This document shows, piece by piece, positions 50,902 through 61,706 of a stretch of DNA of 64,000 nt. Source of the DNA: Betaproteobacteria bacterium. GTDB taxonomy: Bacteria; Pseudomonadota; Gammaproteobacteria; Burkholderiales; Casimicrobiaceae. Position 1 is the stretch's first letter, and each line of letters begins with the position of its first letter. The stretch lies in contig BOKS01000010.1 in NCBI GenBank assembly GCA_016861105.1, positions 62,001 through 126,000 of the forward strand, given 5' to 3'. The notes under the pieces are model-generated. The model ran no database searches and had not been told where the DNA came from. It worked only from the letters and a program-made list of their open reading frames with translations. Position numbers and translations under genes: made by a program.

Positions 50902-53130
50902 TCACGCCGCTTCGAGCTTGGCGTACTCCAGCGCGAGCCACTTGACGCCCGCGTCGCGGAAGTTGACCTGCACGCGCGCGTCGCCGCCGCGTCCTTCGGC
51001 GTCGATGATGACGCCCAGGCCGAACTTCGCGTGCCGCACGCTCTGGCCGACGCGCCACGCGGGGGCCGGCGGCGTGGCCTGCGGCGCGCCGGAGGGCGCG
51101 CTCCTGGCGCTGCCCCACTCGCTCTCGTCGACGTCCACCGCCCGCCGCCGCGGCGACAGCCACTGCACGAGCTCCTTCGGAATCTCGTCGAGGAAGCGGC
51201 TGGGGATGTGGTAGCGCGTCTGTCCGTGCAGCATCCGCGTCTGGGCCATCGTGAGGTAGAGGCGGCGGCGCGCGCGCGTGATCGCGACGTACATCAGGCG
51301 CCGCTCCTCCTCGACGCCCGCGAACTCGCCGAGGCTGTTCTCGTGCGGGAACAGCCCCTCTTCCAGGCCGGTGACGAACACCGTGTGGAACTCGAGGCCC
51401 TTCGCCGAGTGCACCGTCATGAGCTGCAGCGCGGGGCGGCCCTCGGCCGCCTGCGTCTCGCCGGCCTCCAGCGCGGCGTGCGCGAGGAAGGCCGTGAGCG
51501 GATCGACGGCACCTTCGGCCGCGGGCTCGGCCGCCGCCGCGGTGCCGGCGAGCGGGACGTCCGGCGCGAGCTGCGCCTCGCGCACGAAGTTCTCGGCGGC
51601 GTTGACCAGCTCCTGCAGGTTCTCGACGCGGTCCTGTCCCTCCTTCTCGTTCGCGTAGTGCGCCGCCAGCCCCGAGTGCTCGATCACGTGCGCGACGGCC
51701 TCGGGCAGCGGCCGCGCCGCCGTCTCGGCGCGCAGCCGCTCGAGCAGGCGCACGAAGCTGGCGATGGCGCCGCCCGGCTTGCCGCCGACCGCACCGGCGC
51801 AGGCCGCCTGCCACAGCGTCGTGCCCGCGCCGCGCGCGTGGTCCTGCAACTGCTCGAGCGAGCGAGCGCCGATGCCGCGCGGAGGGAAGTTGAGCACGCG
51901 CAGCAGCGCGCCGTCGTCGCCCGGCGCGGCGAGCAGCCGCAGGTACGCGAGCGCGTGCTTGACCTCGGCACGCTCGAAGAAGCGCATGCCGCCGTAGACG
52001 CGGTAGGGGATGCCGGCGCCGAACAGCGCGTGCTCGAGGACGCGCGACTGCGCGTTGCTGCGGTAGAGCACGGCCGCTTCCGACAGGGGAAGGCCCTCGT
52101 CGTGGAGGCCGCGGACGATGTCCACGACGAACGCCGCCTCGTCGAGGTCCGAGGGCGAGGCGAACGCCCGCACCGGCTCGCCGCGGCCTTCGCTGGTCCA
52201 CAGGTTCTTGCCGAGCCGCGAGCGGTTGTGGCGGATCAGCGCGTTCGCCGCGTCGAGGATCGTGCCGTGCGAGCGGTAGTTCTGCTCCAGCTTGATCAGC
52301 CGCACCGGATGGTCGGGCGTGGCGAAGTCGCGCTCGAAGTGCTGCATGTTCGCGACGCTCGCCCCGCGGAACGCGTAGATCGACTGGTCGTCGTCGCCGA
52401 CGGCGAACACGGCCGTGCGCTCGCCGGCGAGCAGCCGCAGCCACTTGTACTGCAGCACGTTGGTGTCCTGGAACTCGTCGACCAGCAGGTGCGAGAAGCG
52501 CCGGCGGTAGTGCTCGCGGATGGCGTCGCTGCGCGCCAGGAGCTCGTAGCTGCGCAGCAGCAGCTCGGCGAAGTCGACCACGCCCTCGCGGTGGCACATC
52601 GCCTCGTAGAGCGCGTAGTGCTCGACCTGCGCGCGCTGGAAGTCGTCGCCCGCCTCCACGGCGCCCGGCCGCAGCCCCGCCTCCTTGCAGTCGGCGACGA
52701 AGTACTGCAGCTGCCGCGGCGGATAGCGGTCCTCGTCGAGGACGTGCGCGCGGTACAGGCGCTTGATCAGCGCCAGCTGGTCGGCCGTGTCCATGATCTG
52801 GAACAGCTGCGGCAGGTCGGCGTCGCGGTGGTGCGCGCGCAGCATCCGGTTGCACAGCCCGTGGAAGGTGCCGATCCACATGCCCCGCGTGCTCAGCGGC
52901 GTGAGCACGGAGAGCCGCGTGAGCATCTCGCGCGCGGCCTTGTTGGTGAACGTGACGGCGAGCACGGACAGCGGGCTCGCCTGCCCGGTCGCGAGCAGCC
53001 ACGCGATGCGCGTGGTCAGCACGCGCGTCTTGCCGCTGCCCGCGCCGGCGAGGATCAGCGCCGAGGCGTGCGGCAGCGTGACCGCGGCGAGCTGCTCGGG
53101 ATTGAGGTGGGCGAGGAGCGCGGAGGCCAT
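50902..53130 (-). CDS. uvrD: UvrD/Rep-type ATP-dependent DNA helicase
   Basis: LLAHLNPEQLAAVTLPHASALILAGAGSGKTRVLTTRIAWLL Walker A; DEFQDTNVLQYKWLRLL; VGDDDQSIYAFRGA; MTVHSAKGLEFHTVFVTGLEEGLFPHENS. Confidence 0.96.
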   Translation of the reverse strand: MASALLAHLNPEQLAAVTLPHASALILAGAGSGKTRVLTTRIAWLLATGQASPLSVLAVTFTNKAAREMLTRLSVLTPLSTRGMWIGTFHGLCNRMLRAHHRDADLPQLFQIMDTADQLALIKRLYRAHVLDEDRYPPRQLQYFVADCKEAGLRPGAVEAGDDFQRAQVEHYALYEAMCHREGVVDFAELLLRSYELLARSDAIREHYRRRFSHLLVDEFQDTNVLQYKWLRLLAGERTAVFAVGDDDQSIYAFRGASVANMQHFERDFATPDHPVRLIKLEQNYRSHGTILDAANALIRHNRSRLGKNLWTSEGRGEPVRAFASPSDLDEAAFVVDIVRGLHDEGLPLSEAAVLYRSNAQSRVLEHALFGAGIPYRVYGGMRFFERAEVKHALAYLRLLAAPGDDGALLRVLNFPPRGIGARSLEQLQDHARGAGTTLWQAACAGAVGGKPGGAIASFVRLLERLRAETAARPLPEAVAHVIEHSGLAAHYANEKEGQDRVENLQELVNAAENFVREAQLAPDVPLAGTAAAAEPAAEGAVDPLTAFLAHAALEAGETQAAEGRPALQLMTVHSAKGLEFHTVFVTGLEEGLFPHENSLGEFAGVEEERRLMYVAITRARRRLYLTMAQTRMLHGQTRYHIPSRFLDEIPKELVQWLSPRRRAVDVDESEWGSARSAPSGAPQATPPAPAWRVGQSVRHAKFGLGVIIDAEGRGGDARVQVNFRDAGVKWLALEYAKLEAA

Positions 53131-53264
53131 GGCGGCGCGGCGGAGCGCCGGCAGGCCCGGACCCCGAAGCACCGATTATAGGGAGGCGCCCGCGGCGGCC
53201 CGGGGCCCGACGCTATAATCGCGCCGCTCCCGCCTCCGCGGCCCGCCGCGCGGACCGCTCCCCC

Positions 53265-54617
53265 ATGGCCGCCAAGCCCGAAGCCACGCCGCCCGCGAAC
53301 TCCGCGACGATGCGCGCGTTCGTCCACTGGATCCGCGCCGCCGCGCCGTACGTCCACGCCTTCCGCGGCAAGACCTTCGTGATCGCCTTCGGCGGCGAGG
53401 TCGTCGCCGAGGAGACGTTCCTCAACGTCGTGCACGACCTCAACCTGCTGCACAGCCTCGGCATCCACCTCGTCGTCGTGCACGGCTGTCGCCCGCAGGT
53501 GGAGGCGATCCTCGCGCAGCAGGGCTTCCAGAGCCGCTACGCGCACGGCGTGCGCGTGACGGATGCCGACGCGATGGACTGCGTGCTCGAGGCGGCGGGG
53601 CAGGTGCGCGCCCGCATCGAGGCGCTGCTGTCGCTCGGGCTCGCGGGCTCGCCGATGGCGGGCTCACGCAACCGCGTCTCGTCGGGCAACTACATCACGG
53701 CGAAGCCGCTCGGCATCGTCGACGGCGTCGACATGCTGCACACCGGCGAGGTCCGCCGCGTCGACACCGAGGCGGTCCAGCAGCGCCTCGACGACGGCGA
53801 CATCGTGCTGATCTCCCCGATCGGCTACTCGCCGACCGGCGAGATCTTCAACCTGACGGTCGAGGAGGTCGCCACCCAGGTCGCCGTGCGCTGCTCGGCG
53901 ATGAAGCTCGTCTTCCTGATCGACGCCGACGGCGTGCGCAACGGCCGGCGCCAGCTCCTCACCGACCTGTCCACGCACGACGCCGAGGCGCTGCTCGCCA
54001 AGAAGGGGGAGCGGCTGACGCAGGACGTGCGCCTGTGCCTGCCCGCCGCCGTGCGCGCCTGCAACAACGGCGTCATGCGCGCCCACCTGATCCCCCGCCG
54101 CCTCGACGGCGCGCTGCTGCTCGAGCTCTTCACGCGCGACGGCGTCGGCACGATGGTGTCGGCGCGGGCGCTCGCGCACCTGCGCAACGCCACGATCGAC
54201 GACGCCGCCGGCATCCTCGCGATCATCCAGCCGCTGGAGGAACAGGGCGTCCTGGTGCGCCGCTCGCGCGAGCGCCTCGAGGCGGAGATCGAGCGCTTCG
54301 TGGTCGCCGAGTACGACAACCACATCATCGGCTGCGCGGCGCTGTACGCGTTCCCCGACGAGCGCGTCGGCGAGCTCGCCGCGCTAGCGGTCCACCCCGA
54401 CTTCCGCCGCGAGGGCTACGGCGAGGCCCTGATGAAGGAGATCGTCGCCCGCGCGCGCAAGCTCCGCCTGCAGGCGCTGTTCGTGCTGACGACCCGCACC
54501 GCGCACTGGTTCCTCGAGCGCGGCTTCCGCCCGGGCGGCGTCGGCGACCTGCCCCAGCAGAAGCAGGCGCTCTACAATTGGCAGCGGAAGTCGCAGGTCT
54601 ACGTGAAGCCGCTCTGA
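53265..54617 (+). CDS. argA: Amino-acid N-acetyltransferase (N-acetylglutamate synthase)
   Basis: Amino-acid kinase domain [44 protein letters not shown] plus GNAT domain [36 protein letters not shown]. Confidence 0.96.
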   Translation: MAAKPEATPPANSATMRAFVHWIRAAAPYVHAFRGKTFVIAFGGEVVAEETFLNVVHDLNLLHSLGIHLVVVHGCRPQVEAILAQQGFQSRYAHGVRVTDADAMDCVLEAAGQVRARIEALLSLGLAGSPMAGSRNRVSSGNYITAKPLGIVDGVDMLHTGEVRRVDTEAVQQRLDDGDIVLISPIGYSPTGEIFNLTVEEVATQVAVRCSAMKLVFLIDADGVRNGRRQLLTDLSTHDAEALLAKKGERLTQDVRLCLPAAVRACNNGVMRAHLIPRRLDGALLLELFTRDGVGTMVSARALAHLRNATIDDAAGILAIIQPLEEQGVLVRRSRERLEAEIERFVVAEYDNHIIGCAALYAFPDERVGELAALAVHPDFRREGYGEALMKEIVARARKLRLQALFVLTTRTAHWFLERGFRPGGVGDLPQQKQALYNWQRKSQVYVKPL

Positions 54618-54645
54618 TCCGCCGTCCCGCCCCAGGAACTCCGTC

Positions 54646-54918
54646 ATGCCCCGAACCGTCCACTGCGTCAAGCTCGGCCGCGAGGCCGAGGGCCTCGACT
54701 TCGCGCCCTATCCGGGCGAGCTCGGCAAGCGCATCTACGAGAACGTCTCCAAGGAGGCGTGGGCGCAGTGGCTGCGCCATCAGACGATGCTGGTGAACGA
54801 GAACCGCCTCTCGCTGGCCGACGCCCGCGCCCGCAAGTGGCTCGCCGAGCAGATGGAGAAGCACTTCTTCGGCGGCGGTGCCGAGATGCCGCAGGGCTAC
54901 GTCCCGCCGACGGAATGA
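54646..54918 (+). CDS. yggX: Oxidative damage protection / Fe(2+)-trafficking protein YggX
   Basis: [75 protein letters not shown]. Confidence 0.97.
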   Translation: MPRTVHCVKLGREAEGLDFAPYPGELGKRIYENVSKEAWAQWLRHQTMLVNENRLSLADARARKWLAEQMEKHFFGGGAEMPQGYVPPTE

Positions 54919-55538
54919 GCGCGCCCCCCGCCCCCGCAGCCGCCGCGCACGCGGTGCCGCTGTCGCGCTACCCGGTGCCCGCGCTCGACGAGATGCCCGA
55001 CGACGTGCGCGCGCGCATCCTCGAGGTGCAAGAGAAGTCTGGGTTCGTGCCGAACGTGTTCCTGGCCCTCGCGCACCGTCCCGACGAGTTCCGGGCGTTC
55101 TTCGCCTACCACGACGCGCTGATGGCCAAGGAGGGCGGCCTCACGAAGGCCGAGCGGGAGATGATCGTCGTCGCCACGTCGGGCGCGAACGACTGCCTCT
55201 ACTGCGTCGTGGCGCACGGCGCGATCCTGCGCATCTACGCGAAGAACCCGCTCGTCGCCGACCAGGTCGCGGTCAACTACCGCAAGGCGGACATCGCGCC
55301 GCGGCAGAAGGCCATGCTCGCGTTCGCGCTGAAGGTCGCCACCGACTCGGCGTCGCTGGGCGACGAGGACCACGCGGCGCTGCGCGCGCACGGCTTCTCG
55401 GACGAGGACGTCTGGGACGTCGGCGCGATCGCGGCGTTCTTCGCGCTGTCGAACCGCATGGCCAACCTGATCGCGCTGCGGCCCAACGACGAGTTCTTCC
55501 TGCTAGGCCGCGTCCCGCGCGACAGGACCCCGCGCTAG
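54915..55538 (+). CDS. Peroxidase-related (AhpD/carboxymuconolactone decarboxylase) family protein
   Basis: [39 protein letters not shown] CxxC-H motif; ATG overlaps the yggX stop. Confidence 0.92.
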   Translation: MSAPPAPAAAAHAVPLSRYPVPALDEMPDDVRARILEVQEKSGFVPNVFLALAHRPDEFRAFFAYHDALMAKEGGLTKAEREMIVVATSGANDCLYCVVAHGAILRIYAKNPLVADQVAVNYRKADIAPRQKAMLAFALKVATDSASLGDEDHAALRAHGFSDEDVWDVGAIAAFFALSNRMANLIALRPNDEFFLLGRVPRDRTPR

Positions 55539-55590
55539 CGTCCCGTCCGCCCGACGGCGCCCGGCCGGCGTGGACGGGCGCCGGGACGCG

Positions 55591-57510
55591 TCAGCCGCGG
55601 CACTGCGCGAGCACGAACGCGCACAGCCGCTCGACCGAGGCGGCGACGTCCTCGCGGCGCGTGTCGATCGTCAGGTCCGCCGCCTCCGGCGGCTCGTAGG
55701 GGCTGTCGACGCCGGTCATGCCCTTGAGCGTCCCTGCGCGCGCCCGGCGGTACAGCCCCTTGGGATCGCGCGCCTCGCAGGTCGCGACGTCGCTGTCCAC
55801 GTGGACCTCGAGGAAGCGCCGCGGCCCGGCGGCGGCGCGCGCGCGGGCGCGGTCGTCGCGGTACGGGGAGATGAACGCCGTGATGCAGACCACGCCGGCG
55901 TCGGCGAACAGCGCGGCCACCTCGCCGACGCGGCGGATGTTCTCCTGGCGGTCCTCCGGCGAGAAGCCCAGGTCCGCGTTGAGGCCGCCGCGCACGTTGT
56001 CGCCGTCGAGCGTGTACACCGACCAGCCGAGGTCGAACAGGCGTCGTTCCAGCGCCATCGCCAGCGTCGACTTGCCCGCGCCCGACAGTCCGGTCAGCCA
56101 GACGACAGCTCCCGCGTGTCCGGCCCGCGCCGTCCGCTCCTCCGGCTGCACGTGGTGGCGCACCGCGGTCAGGTCGGCCCGCGGGCGCGCGCGCAGGCGG
56201 CGCTGGTCCGGATAGCCGGAGGCGTCGATCACGCCGCCGCCGACGATCGCGCCGTCGTCGGCGAGCACGAAGCGGCCCGTCGCGGGCAGGCGCGCGGCGT
56301 CGTCGACCGCGAGCAGCGCGTCGCAGCGCAGCGTTACGCGCGCCACGCCGCCTTCGCCGACGACCGGCGCGTCGATGCGCTCGAGCGAGGCGTCGTCGAG
56401 CACGTGGTGGACGGCCGCCAGCTGCGCGCCCACCTCGCGGGTGCCGATGCGCAGCACGAGCCGGCGTCCCGGCGCGAGCGCGCCGTGGCCCAGCCAGAAC
56501 AGGTCGGCGTCGAACACCGGCGTGAGCTTGGGCGGGTCGTCCGGCGCGCACGCGAGCTCGCCGCGCTCGACCACGATCTCCTCGTCGAAGACGATGGCGG
56601 CGTTGTCGCCGGCGACCGCGAGCTGTGGGGCGAGCGGCCAGCCCGCGAGCGCCGCCACGCGCGCCTCGCGCGTTCCCGGCAGCAGCAGCACGCGGTCGCC
56701 CGCCGCGAGCGTGCCGCTGTCGAGGCGCCCGGCGACGATGCGCCGCCCGTCGATGCGGTAGACGTCCTGCACGTAGACGCGCAGCGGCAGCGCGGCGCCT
56801 GCCGCAGCGCGCTCCGGCAGCGACTCCAGCGCCGCGACGAGCGTCGGCCCGGACCACCACGGAGCCTCGGACGGGGGACGCACGAGGTTCGCGCCGGCGC
56901 GCGCCGACGCGGGCACGATCGCGTGCGCCGCGAGCCCGAGTCGCGCGAGCGCGTCCGCGAGGGCGTCGCGCACGGCGCGGAAGCGATCCTCGCGCCAGTC
57001 GACGAGGTCCATCTTGTTGACGGCGACCACGACGTCGCGGACGCCGAGCAGCCGCAGCAGCGCGAGGTGGCGCCGCGTCTGCGCCTGCGCGCCCGAGGCC
57101 GCGTCGACGACGAGCAGCGCGGACTGCGTGTCCGCCGCGCCGGTGACGAGGTTGCGGAGCAGCTCGCGGTGGCCCGGCGCGTCGATGACCAGGAGGTCGC
57201 GCCGCGGGGTTCGCACGCGCACGCGCGTCGTGTCGAGCGTGATCGCCTGGTCGCGCTCGAGCTGCAGCGCGTCGAGCACGAACGACCACTCCAGCGGCAC
57301 TCCGCGCCTGTCGCTCGCGGCGGCGAGCGCCGCGACCTTCCCCGCCGGCAGGAGGTCGAGCTCGTGCAGCAGGCGCCCGAGCAGCGACGACTTGCCGTGG
57401 TCGACGTGCCCGGCGAGGCACACGGCGAGCGGCGCGGCCGGAGCCGCGTGTACCGCGTCGGCGCCTGCGGCCGCCTCCGGTTCCGGCCCGCCCGACGGCG
57501 CGCTGCTCAC
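55591..57510 (-). CDS. cysNC: Bifunctional sulfate adenylyltransferase subunit 1 / adenylylsulfate kinase (CysN/C)
   Basis: CLAGHVDHGKSSLLGRLLHELDLLPAGK GTPase; C-terminal VWLTGLSGAGKSTLAMALERRLFDLGWSVYTLDGDNVRGGLNADLGFSPEDRQENIRRVGEVA APS kinase. Confidence 0.95.
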   Translation of the reverse strand: MSSAPSGGPEPEAAAGADAVHAAPAAPLAVCLAGHVDHGKSSLLGRLLHELDLLPAGKVAALAAASDRRGVPLEWSFVLDALQLERDQAITLDTTRVRVRTPRRDLLVIDAPGHRELLRNLVTGAADTQSALLVVDAASGAQAQTRRHLALLRLLGVRDVVVAVNKMDLVDWREDRFRAVRDALADALARLGLAAHAIVPASARAGANLVRPPSEAPWWSGPTLVAALESLPERAAAGAALPLRVYVQDVYRIDGRRIVAGRLDSGTLAAGDRVLLLPGTREARVAALAGWPLAPQLAVAGDNAAIVFDEEIVVERGELACAPDDPPKLTPVFDADLFWLGHGALAPGRRLVLRIGTREVGAQLAAVHHVLDDASLERIDAPVVGEGGVARVTLRCDALLAVDDAARLPATGRFVLADDGAIVGGGVIDASGYPDQRRLRARPRADLTAVRHHVQPEERTARAGHAGAVVWLTGLSGAGKSTLAMALERRLFDLGWSVYTLDGDNVRGGLNADLGFSPEDRQENIRRVGEVAALFADAGVVCITAFISPYRDDRARARAAAGPRRFLEVHVDSDVATCEARDPKGLYRRARAGTLKGMTGVDSPYEPPEAADLTIDTRREDVAASVERLCAFVLAQCRG

Positions 57511-57511
57511 G

Positions 57512-58312
57512 CTACATGTACCCCGCGCTGCGCAGGCGCTCGAAGGCGTCCTCGCGCTCGTGGTCCATCGCGCGACCCGCGCGCTCCTCGGTGCGCGTGG
57601 ACGCGAGCTCCGCGATGATCGCGTCGATCGAGTCGGCGCCCGATGGCACGGGCGCGGTGATGTCGCGCTCGCCCAGCGAGCGGAACCGCTTGCCGTCGCG
57701 GGCGAGGTAGAGCTCGCAGAACGGGATGCCCTCGCGCTTGATGTAGCGCCAGACGTCGAGCTCGGTCCAGGCGAGCAGCGGATGCACGCGCACGTGCCCC
57801 CCGGGCGGCGGCGCGGCCTCGTAGTGCCCCCACAGCTCGGTCGGCTGCGCGCGCACGTGCCAGCGCCCTTCGGCGTCGCGCGGGCTCATCGCACGCTCCT
57901 TGCCGCGGACCGGCTGCTCGTCGCGGCGGATGCCGAGGATCACGCCGGCGTAGCGGCGCTGCGCGATCAGCCGCTTGAGGCCCAGCGTCTTGCGCGCGGC
58001 GGCGCGCGCGGCCGGCGGCAGCGACGCGTCGGTCTCCTCGACCGGGGGGCACGGCGCGTCGACGTAGTCGAGGCCCCACTCGCGCACGTAGCGGTCGCGG
58101 AACGCGTACACCTCGGGGAACTCGTTGCCCGTGTCGAGGAGGATCACGGGGAACGGCACGCGGCCGACGAAGGCCTTGCGGGCGAGCCACACCAGCGTGT
58201 TCGAGTCCTTGCCGAGCGACCACAGCATCGCGAGCGGCTGCAGGCGCCGGTAGGCCTCGCGGAGGACGTGGATCGCGTGCTGCTCGAGCGCGTCGAGGGG
58301 ATCGGCGGACAT
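57512..58312 (-). CDS. cysD: Sulfate adenylyltransferase subunit 2 (CysD)
   Basis: EQHAIHVLREAYRRLQPLAMLWSLGKDSNTLVWLARKAFVGRVPFPVILLDTGNEFPEVYAFRDRY; FERLRSAGYM C-terminus; one base before cysNC. Confidence 0.94.
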   Translation of the reverse strand: MSADPLDALEQHAIHVLREAYRRLQPLAMLWSLGKDSNTLVWLARKAFVGRVPFPVILLDTGNEFPEVYAFRDRYVREWGLDYVDAPCPPVEETDASLPPAARAAARKTLGLKRLIAQRRYAGVILGIRRDEQPVRGKERAMSPRDAEGRWHVRAQPTELWGHYEAAPPPGGHVRVHPLLAWTELDVWRYIKREGIPFCELYLARDGKRFRSLGERDITAPVPSGADSIDAIIAELASTRTEERAGRAMDHEREDAFERLRSAGYM

Positions 58313-58435
58313 GGCGCGGGGACCCGGGCCCGCGCACGCCGCGGGCACGCGCGCCCGCGGCGCGAACGCGCCCCGTTCCGCGCGATGGTACCGCGAGCGC
58401 CGCCGCCCGCGCCGGCGGCGGCGCTCGGGGCAGCG

Positions 58436-59308
58436 CTACCCGAGGTGCTGCTTGAACCAGGCGGTCGCGCGCTTCCAGCCGTCCTCGGCCTTGTCCTTGC
58501 GGTAGGTCGGGCGGTAGTCGGCGTGGAACGCGTGCGGCGTGTCCGGATAGATGACCAGGTCGGACTTCGCGTTGCCCGCCGCCTTCAGCGCGGCGAAGAA
58601 CTTCTCGACCGTGTCGTTCGGGATCCCGGCGTCCGCACCGCCGTACAACCCCAGCACCGGCGCCCGGACCTGCGCAGCCACGTCGAGCGGCGTCCGGTCG
58701 TTGGGATAATAGGCGCGGGCGGTCGGCCCGTACCAGGCCACCGCGGCGTCGACGTCGCGGTTGTGCGCGGCGTACATGAGCGTGATGCGCCCGCCCCAGC
58801 AGAAGCCGGTGATGCCGAGGCGCCCGACGTCGGCCTTGCCCTCCGAGCGGGCGAACGCGACCGCGGCGTCGAGGTCCCCCATGACCTCGCCGTCCGGCGT
58901 GCGGGCGACGACCTCCTTCAGCAGCGCCTGCACGTCCGTGTACTTGCCGGCGTCGCCCTGCCGGGCGAACAGCTCCGGCGCGATCGCGTAGTAGCCGAGC
59001 TTCGCGAACCGGCGGCACACGTCGCGGATGTGCTCGTGCACGCCGAAGATCTCGGACACGACGAGGATCGTCGGGAACGGGCCGCCGCTCGCCGGCATGG
59101 CGCGGTACGCCGCCATCGCGCCACCCTTGGCCGGCACCTTGACCTCGCCGGCCGTGAGCCCGTCGGCGGGCGTGGTGATCGTCTGCGCGCCCACCGGCAG
59201 CACGGCGGCGGCGAAGCCCGCGCCCAGCGTGGTCACGACGAACGTGCGGCGATCGACATTGCGCTGCGCGAGCAGGCTGCGCAGCTCCGGCGGTAGAACG
59301 TTGCCCAT
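58436..59308 (-). CDS. Dienelactone hydrolase family protein (Tat-like signal)
   Basis: NVDRRTFVVTTLGAGFAAAVLPVGA; GITGFCWGGRITLMYAAHNRDVDAAVAWYGP nucleophile Cys motif; TPHAFHADYRPTY. Confidence 0.93.
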   Translation of the reverse strand: MGNVLPPELRSLLAQRNVDRRTFVVTTLGAGFAAAVLPVGAQTITTPADGLTAGEVKVPAKGGAMAAYRAMPASGGPFPTILVVSEIFGVHEHIRDVCRRFAKLGYYAIAPELFARQGDAGKYTDVQALLKEVVARTPDGEVMGDLDAAVAFARSEGKADVGRLGITGFCWGGRITLMYAAHNRDVDAAVAWYGPTARAYYPNDRTPLDVAAQVRAPVLGLYGGADAGIPNDTVEKFFAALKAAGNAKSDLVIYPDTPHAFHADYRPTYRKDKAEDGWKRATAWFKQHLG

Positions 59309-59397
59309 CTTCGAGGTCTCCAGCGGAAGGCGCCGCGCAGGCGGCGCGGATCGGACATGCCGGCCCGTGCGGGCCGGGGCGAAAAAAGCATGCGGCG

Positions 59398-60678
59398 CTA
59401 TCGCCGCGCGGCGTGGACGACGTGGCCGCCGACGATCGTCCAGCGCGCGCGGCCGACCACCTCCAGCCCCGCGAATGGCGAGTTCTTCCCCTGGCTCGAC
59501 AGCTCCGGGGGAAGGACGCGCCACGGCTCGTCGGGATCGAACACGCACACGTCGGCGGGTCCCCCGACGCGCAGCGTCCCCGCATCCACGCCGAGCAGGT
59601 CGGCCGGGCGGCGGGTGATGCGGTCGAGCGCCGCGAGCAGCGGCAGTCCGGCGTCCCGCGCCCATTGGAGCGTCAGCGGCAGCAACAGTTCCAGGCCCGT
59701 CGCGCCCGGCTCGGCCTCGGCGAACGGCAGGAGCTTCGCGTCGTCGTCCACGGGCGCGTGGTCGGAGCAGACGGCGTCGATCGTTCCGTCGGCGAGGGCG
59801 GCCCGCAGCGCCTCCCGGTCGCGGGTGCCGCGCAGCGGCGGCACGAACCGCGCCTGCGGGTCGAACCAGCCGATGTCGACGTCGCACAGGTGCAGGTGGT
59901 GGACGCCGACGTCCGCCGTGACGCGCAGCCCCTCCGCCTTGGCCGCGCGCAGCATCGCCACGCCGCCGGCCGACGACAGGCGCGCCACGTGGACGCGCGA
60001 GCCGGTCTCGCGCGCGAGCGCGAAGATGGTCGACAGCGCGACGGTCTCGGCGATCGCCGGGACCGTCGGCAGCCCGAGCCGCGTGGCCACCACCCCCTCG
60101 TGCGCGACGCCCCCGCGGGCGAGGTGCGCGTCCTGCGGCCGCAGCCAGACGCGGTGGCCGAAGGTCTGCGCGTACTGCAGCGCCCGCAGCAGCACCTGCG
60201 TGTCGGCGAGCGGATGGTCGGCGTTGGAGAACGCGACGCACCCGGCGTCGGCCAGCTCGCCCATCTCGGTGAGCGCCTCGCCGGCCAGCCGCTGGGTGAG
60301 CGCGCCGACCGGGTACACGTGCGCCTGGTTCAGGAGCCGCGCGCGATGCCTGAGCATCTGGACCAGCCCCGGCTCGTCGAGCGGCGGGTCGGTGTCGGGC
60401 GGGCACGCGAGGCTCGTGACCCCGCCGGCGACCGCGGCCCGCAGCTCCGACTCGAGCGTGGCCTTGTACTCGAGACCCGGCTCGCGCAGCCGCGCCGACA
60501 GGTCGACGAAGCCGGGCGCGACGACGAGGCCGCGCGCGTCGAGCGTGGCCGCCGGCGCGAACCCGGCCGGCGCCTCGCCGACCGCGGCGATGCGGCCGTC
60601 GCGCACGAACAGCCCGCCGCGGCGGTCGAGCCCCGTCGCCGGGTCGATCAGGCGTCCGTCGATGATCGCGAGGTCCAC
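59398..60678 (-). CDS. pyrX: Dihydroorotase homologue, probably catalytically inactive (PyrC'/PyrX-type)
   Basis: VVAPGFVDLSARLREPGLEYKATLESELRAAVAGGVTSLACPPDTDPP; CSDHAPVDDDAKLLPF; adjacent to pyrB. GTG start at 60678. Confidence 0.88.
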   Translation of the reverse strand: MDLAIIDGRLIDPATGLDRRGGLFVRDGRIAAVGEAPAGFAPAATLDARGLVVAPGFVDLSARLREPGLEYKATLESELRAAVAGGVTSLACPPDTDPPLDEPGLVQMLRHRARLLNQAHVYPVGALTQRLAGEALTEMGELADAGCVAFSNADHPLADTQVLLRALQYAQTFGHRVWLRPQDAHLARGGVAHEGVVATRLGLPTVPAIAETVALSTIFALARETGSRVHVARLSSAGGVAMLRAAKAEGLRVTADVGVHHLHLCDVDIGWFDPQARFVPPLRGTRDREALRAALADGTIDAVCSDHAPVDDDAKLLPFAEAEPGATGLELLLPLTLQWARDAGLPLLAALDRITRRPADLLGVDAGTLRVGGPADVCVFDPDEPWRVLPPELSSQGKNSPFAGLEVVGRARWTIVGGHVVHAARR

Positions 60679-60698
60679 GGCGTGACGTTCCTCGGGCC

Positions 60699-61706
60699 TC
60701 AGTTGCCGGCGATCGTGCTCATGACCGCCATGCGCACGGCGATGCCGAACGTCACCTGCGGCAGGATCACGCTGCGCTCGCCGTCGGCGACGGGCGAGTC
60801 GATCTCCACGCCGCGGTTCATCGGGCCCGGGTGCATGACGATCGCGTCGGGCTTCGCGCGCGCGAGCTTCTCGGCCGTCAACCCGTAGTGCTTGAAGTAC
60901 TCGCCCGACGAGGGCAGCAGCGCGCCGCGCATCCGCTCGCTCTGCAGCCGCAGCATCACGACCACGTCGCAGCCGTCGAGCCCGGCGCGCATGTCGTGGA
61001 ACGGCCGCACGCCCAGCGACTCGACGAACGGCGGCAGCAGCGTGGCGGGGCCGACGACGCGGACGTCCGGCGCGCCGAGCGTGGTGAGCCCGTGGATCAG
61101 CGAGCGCGCGACGCGCGAGTGCAGCACGTCGCCCACGATCACCACCGACAGCGCGCGGAAGTCGCGCTTGTAGTGGCGGATCGTGTAGAGGTCGAGCAGT
61201 CCCTGCGACGGGTGCGCGTGGCGGCCGTCCCCGGCGTTGATCACGTGCACGTGATGGCGGCCGGTCGCGACCAGGTGCCGCGCGATCAGGTGCGGCGCGC
61301 CGGACTGCCCGTGCCGCACGACGAAGACGTCCGCGTTCATCGCGCACAGGTTGTCGATGGTGTCGAGCAGCGTCTCGCCCTTGCTGGTCGACGACACGCC
61401 GATGTTCAGGTTGACGACGTCGGCGGACAGGCGCTTCGCGGCGATCTCGAAGGTGGTGCGCGTGCGCGTCGAGCTCTCGAAGAACAGGTTGAAGATGGTC
61501 TTGCCGCGCAGCAGCGGCACCTTCTTCACCTCGCGCTCGCCGATCGACACGAAGGGCTCGGCGGCGTCGAGGATGCCCTCGATCGCCTCCGCCGGCAGCC
61601 CCTCGAGGGTCAGCAGGTGCGTGAGCTTGCCTTCGGCGTTGAGCTGCGGATGGCGCGGGCGCGCGCCGGGAGGCGGCGGCGGAGCGGTCGCGGCGCGCGC
61701 CGTCAC
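60699..61706 (-). CDS. pyrB: Aspartate carbamoyltransferase catalytic subunit
   Basis: [72 protein letters not shown] start overlapping the pyrR stop. Confidence 0.97.
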   Translation of the reverse strand: MTARAATAPPPPPGARPRHPQLNAEGKLTHLLTLEGLPAEAIEGILDAAEPFVSIGEREVKKVPLLRGKTIFNLFFESSTRTRTTFEIAAKRLSADVVNLNIGVSSTSKGETLLDTIDNLCAMNADVFVVRHGQSGAPHLIARHLVATGRHHVHVINAGDGRHAHPSQGLLDLYTIRHYKRDFRALSVVIVGDVLHSRVARSLIHGLTTLGAPDVRVVGPATLLPPFVESLGVRPFHDMRAGLDGCDVVVMLRLQSERMRGALLPSSGEYFKHYGLTAEKLARAKPDAIVMHPGPMNRGVEIDSPVADGERSVILPQVTFGIAVRMAVMSTIAGN

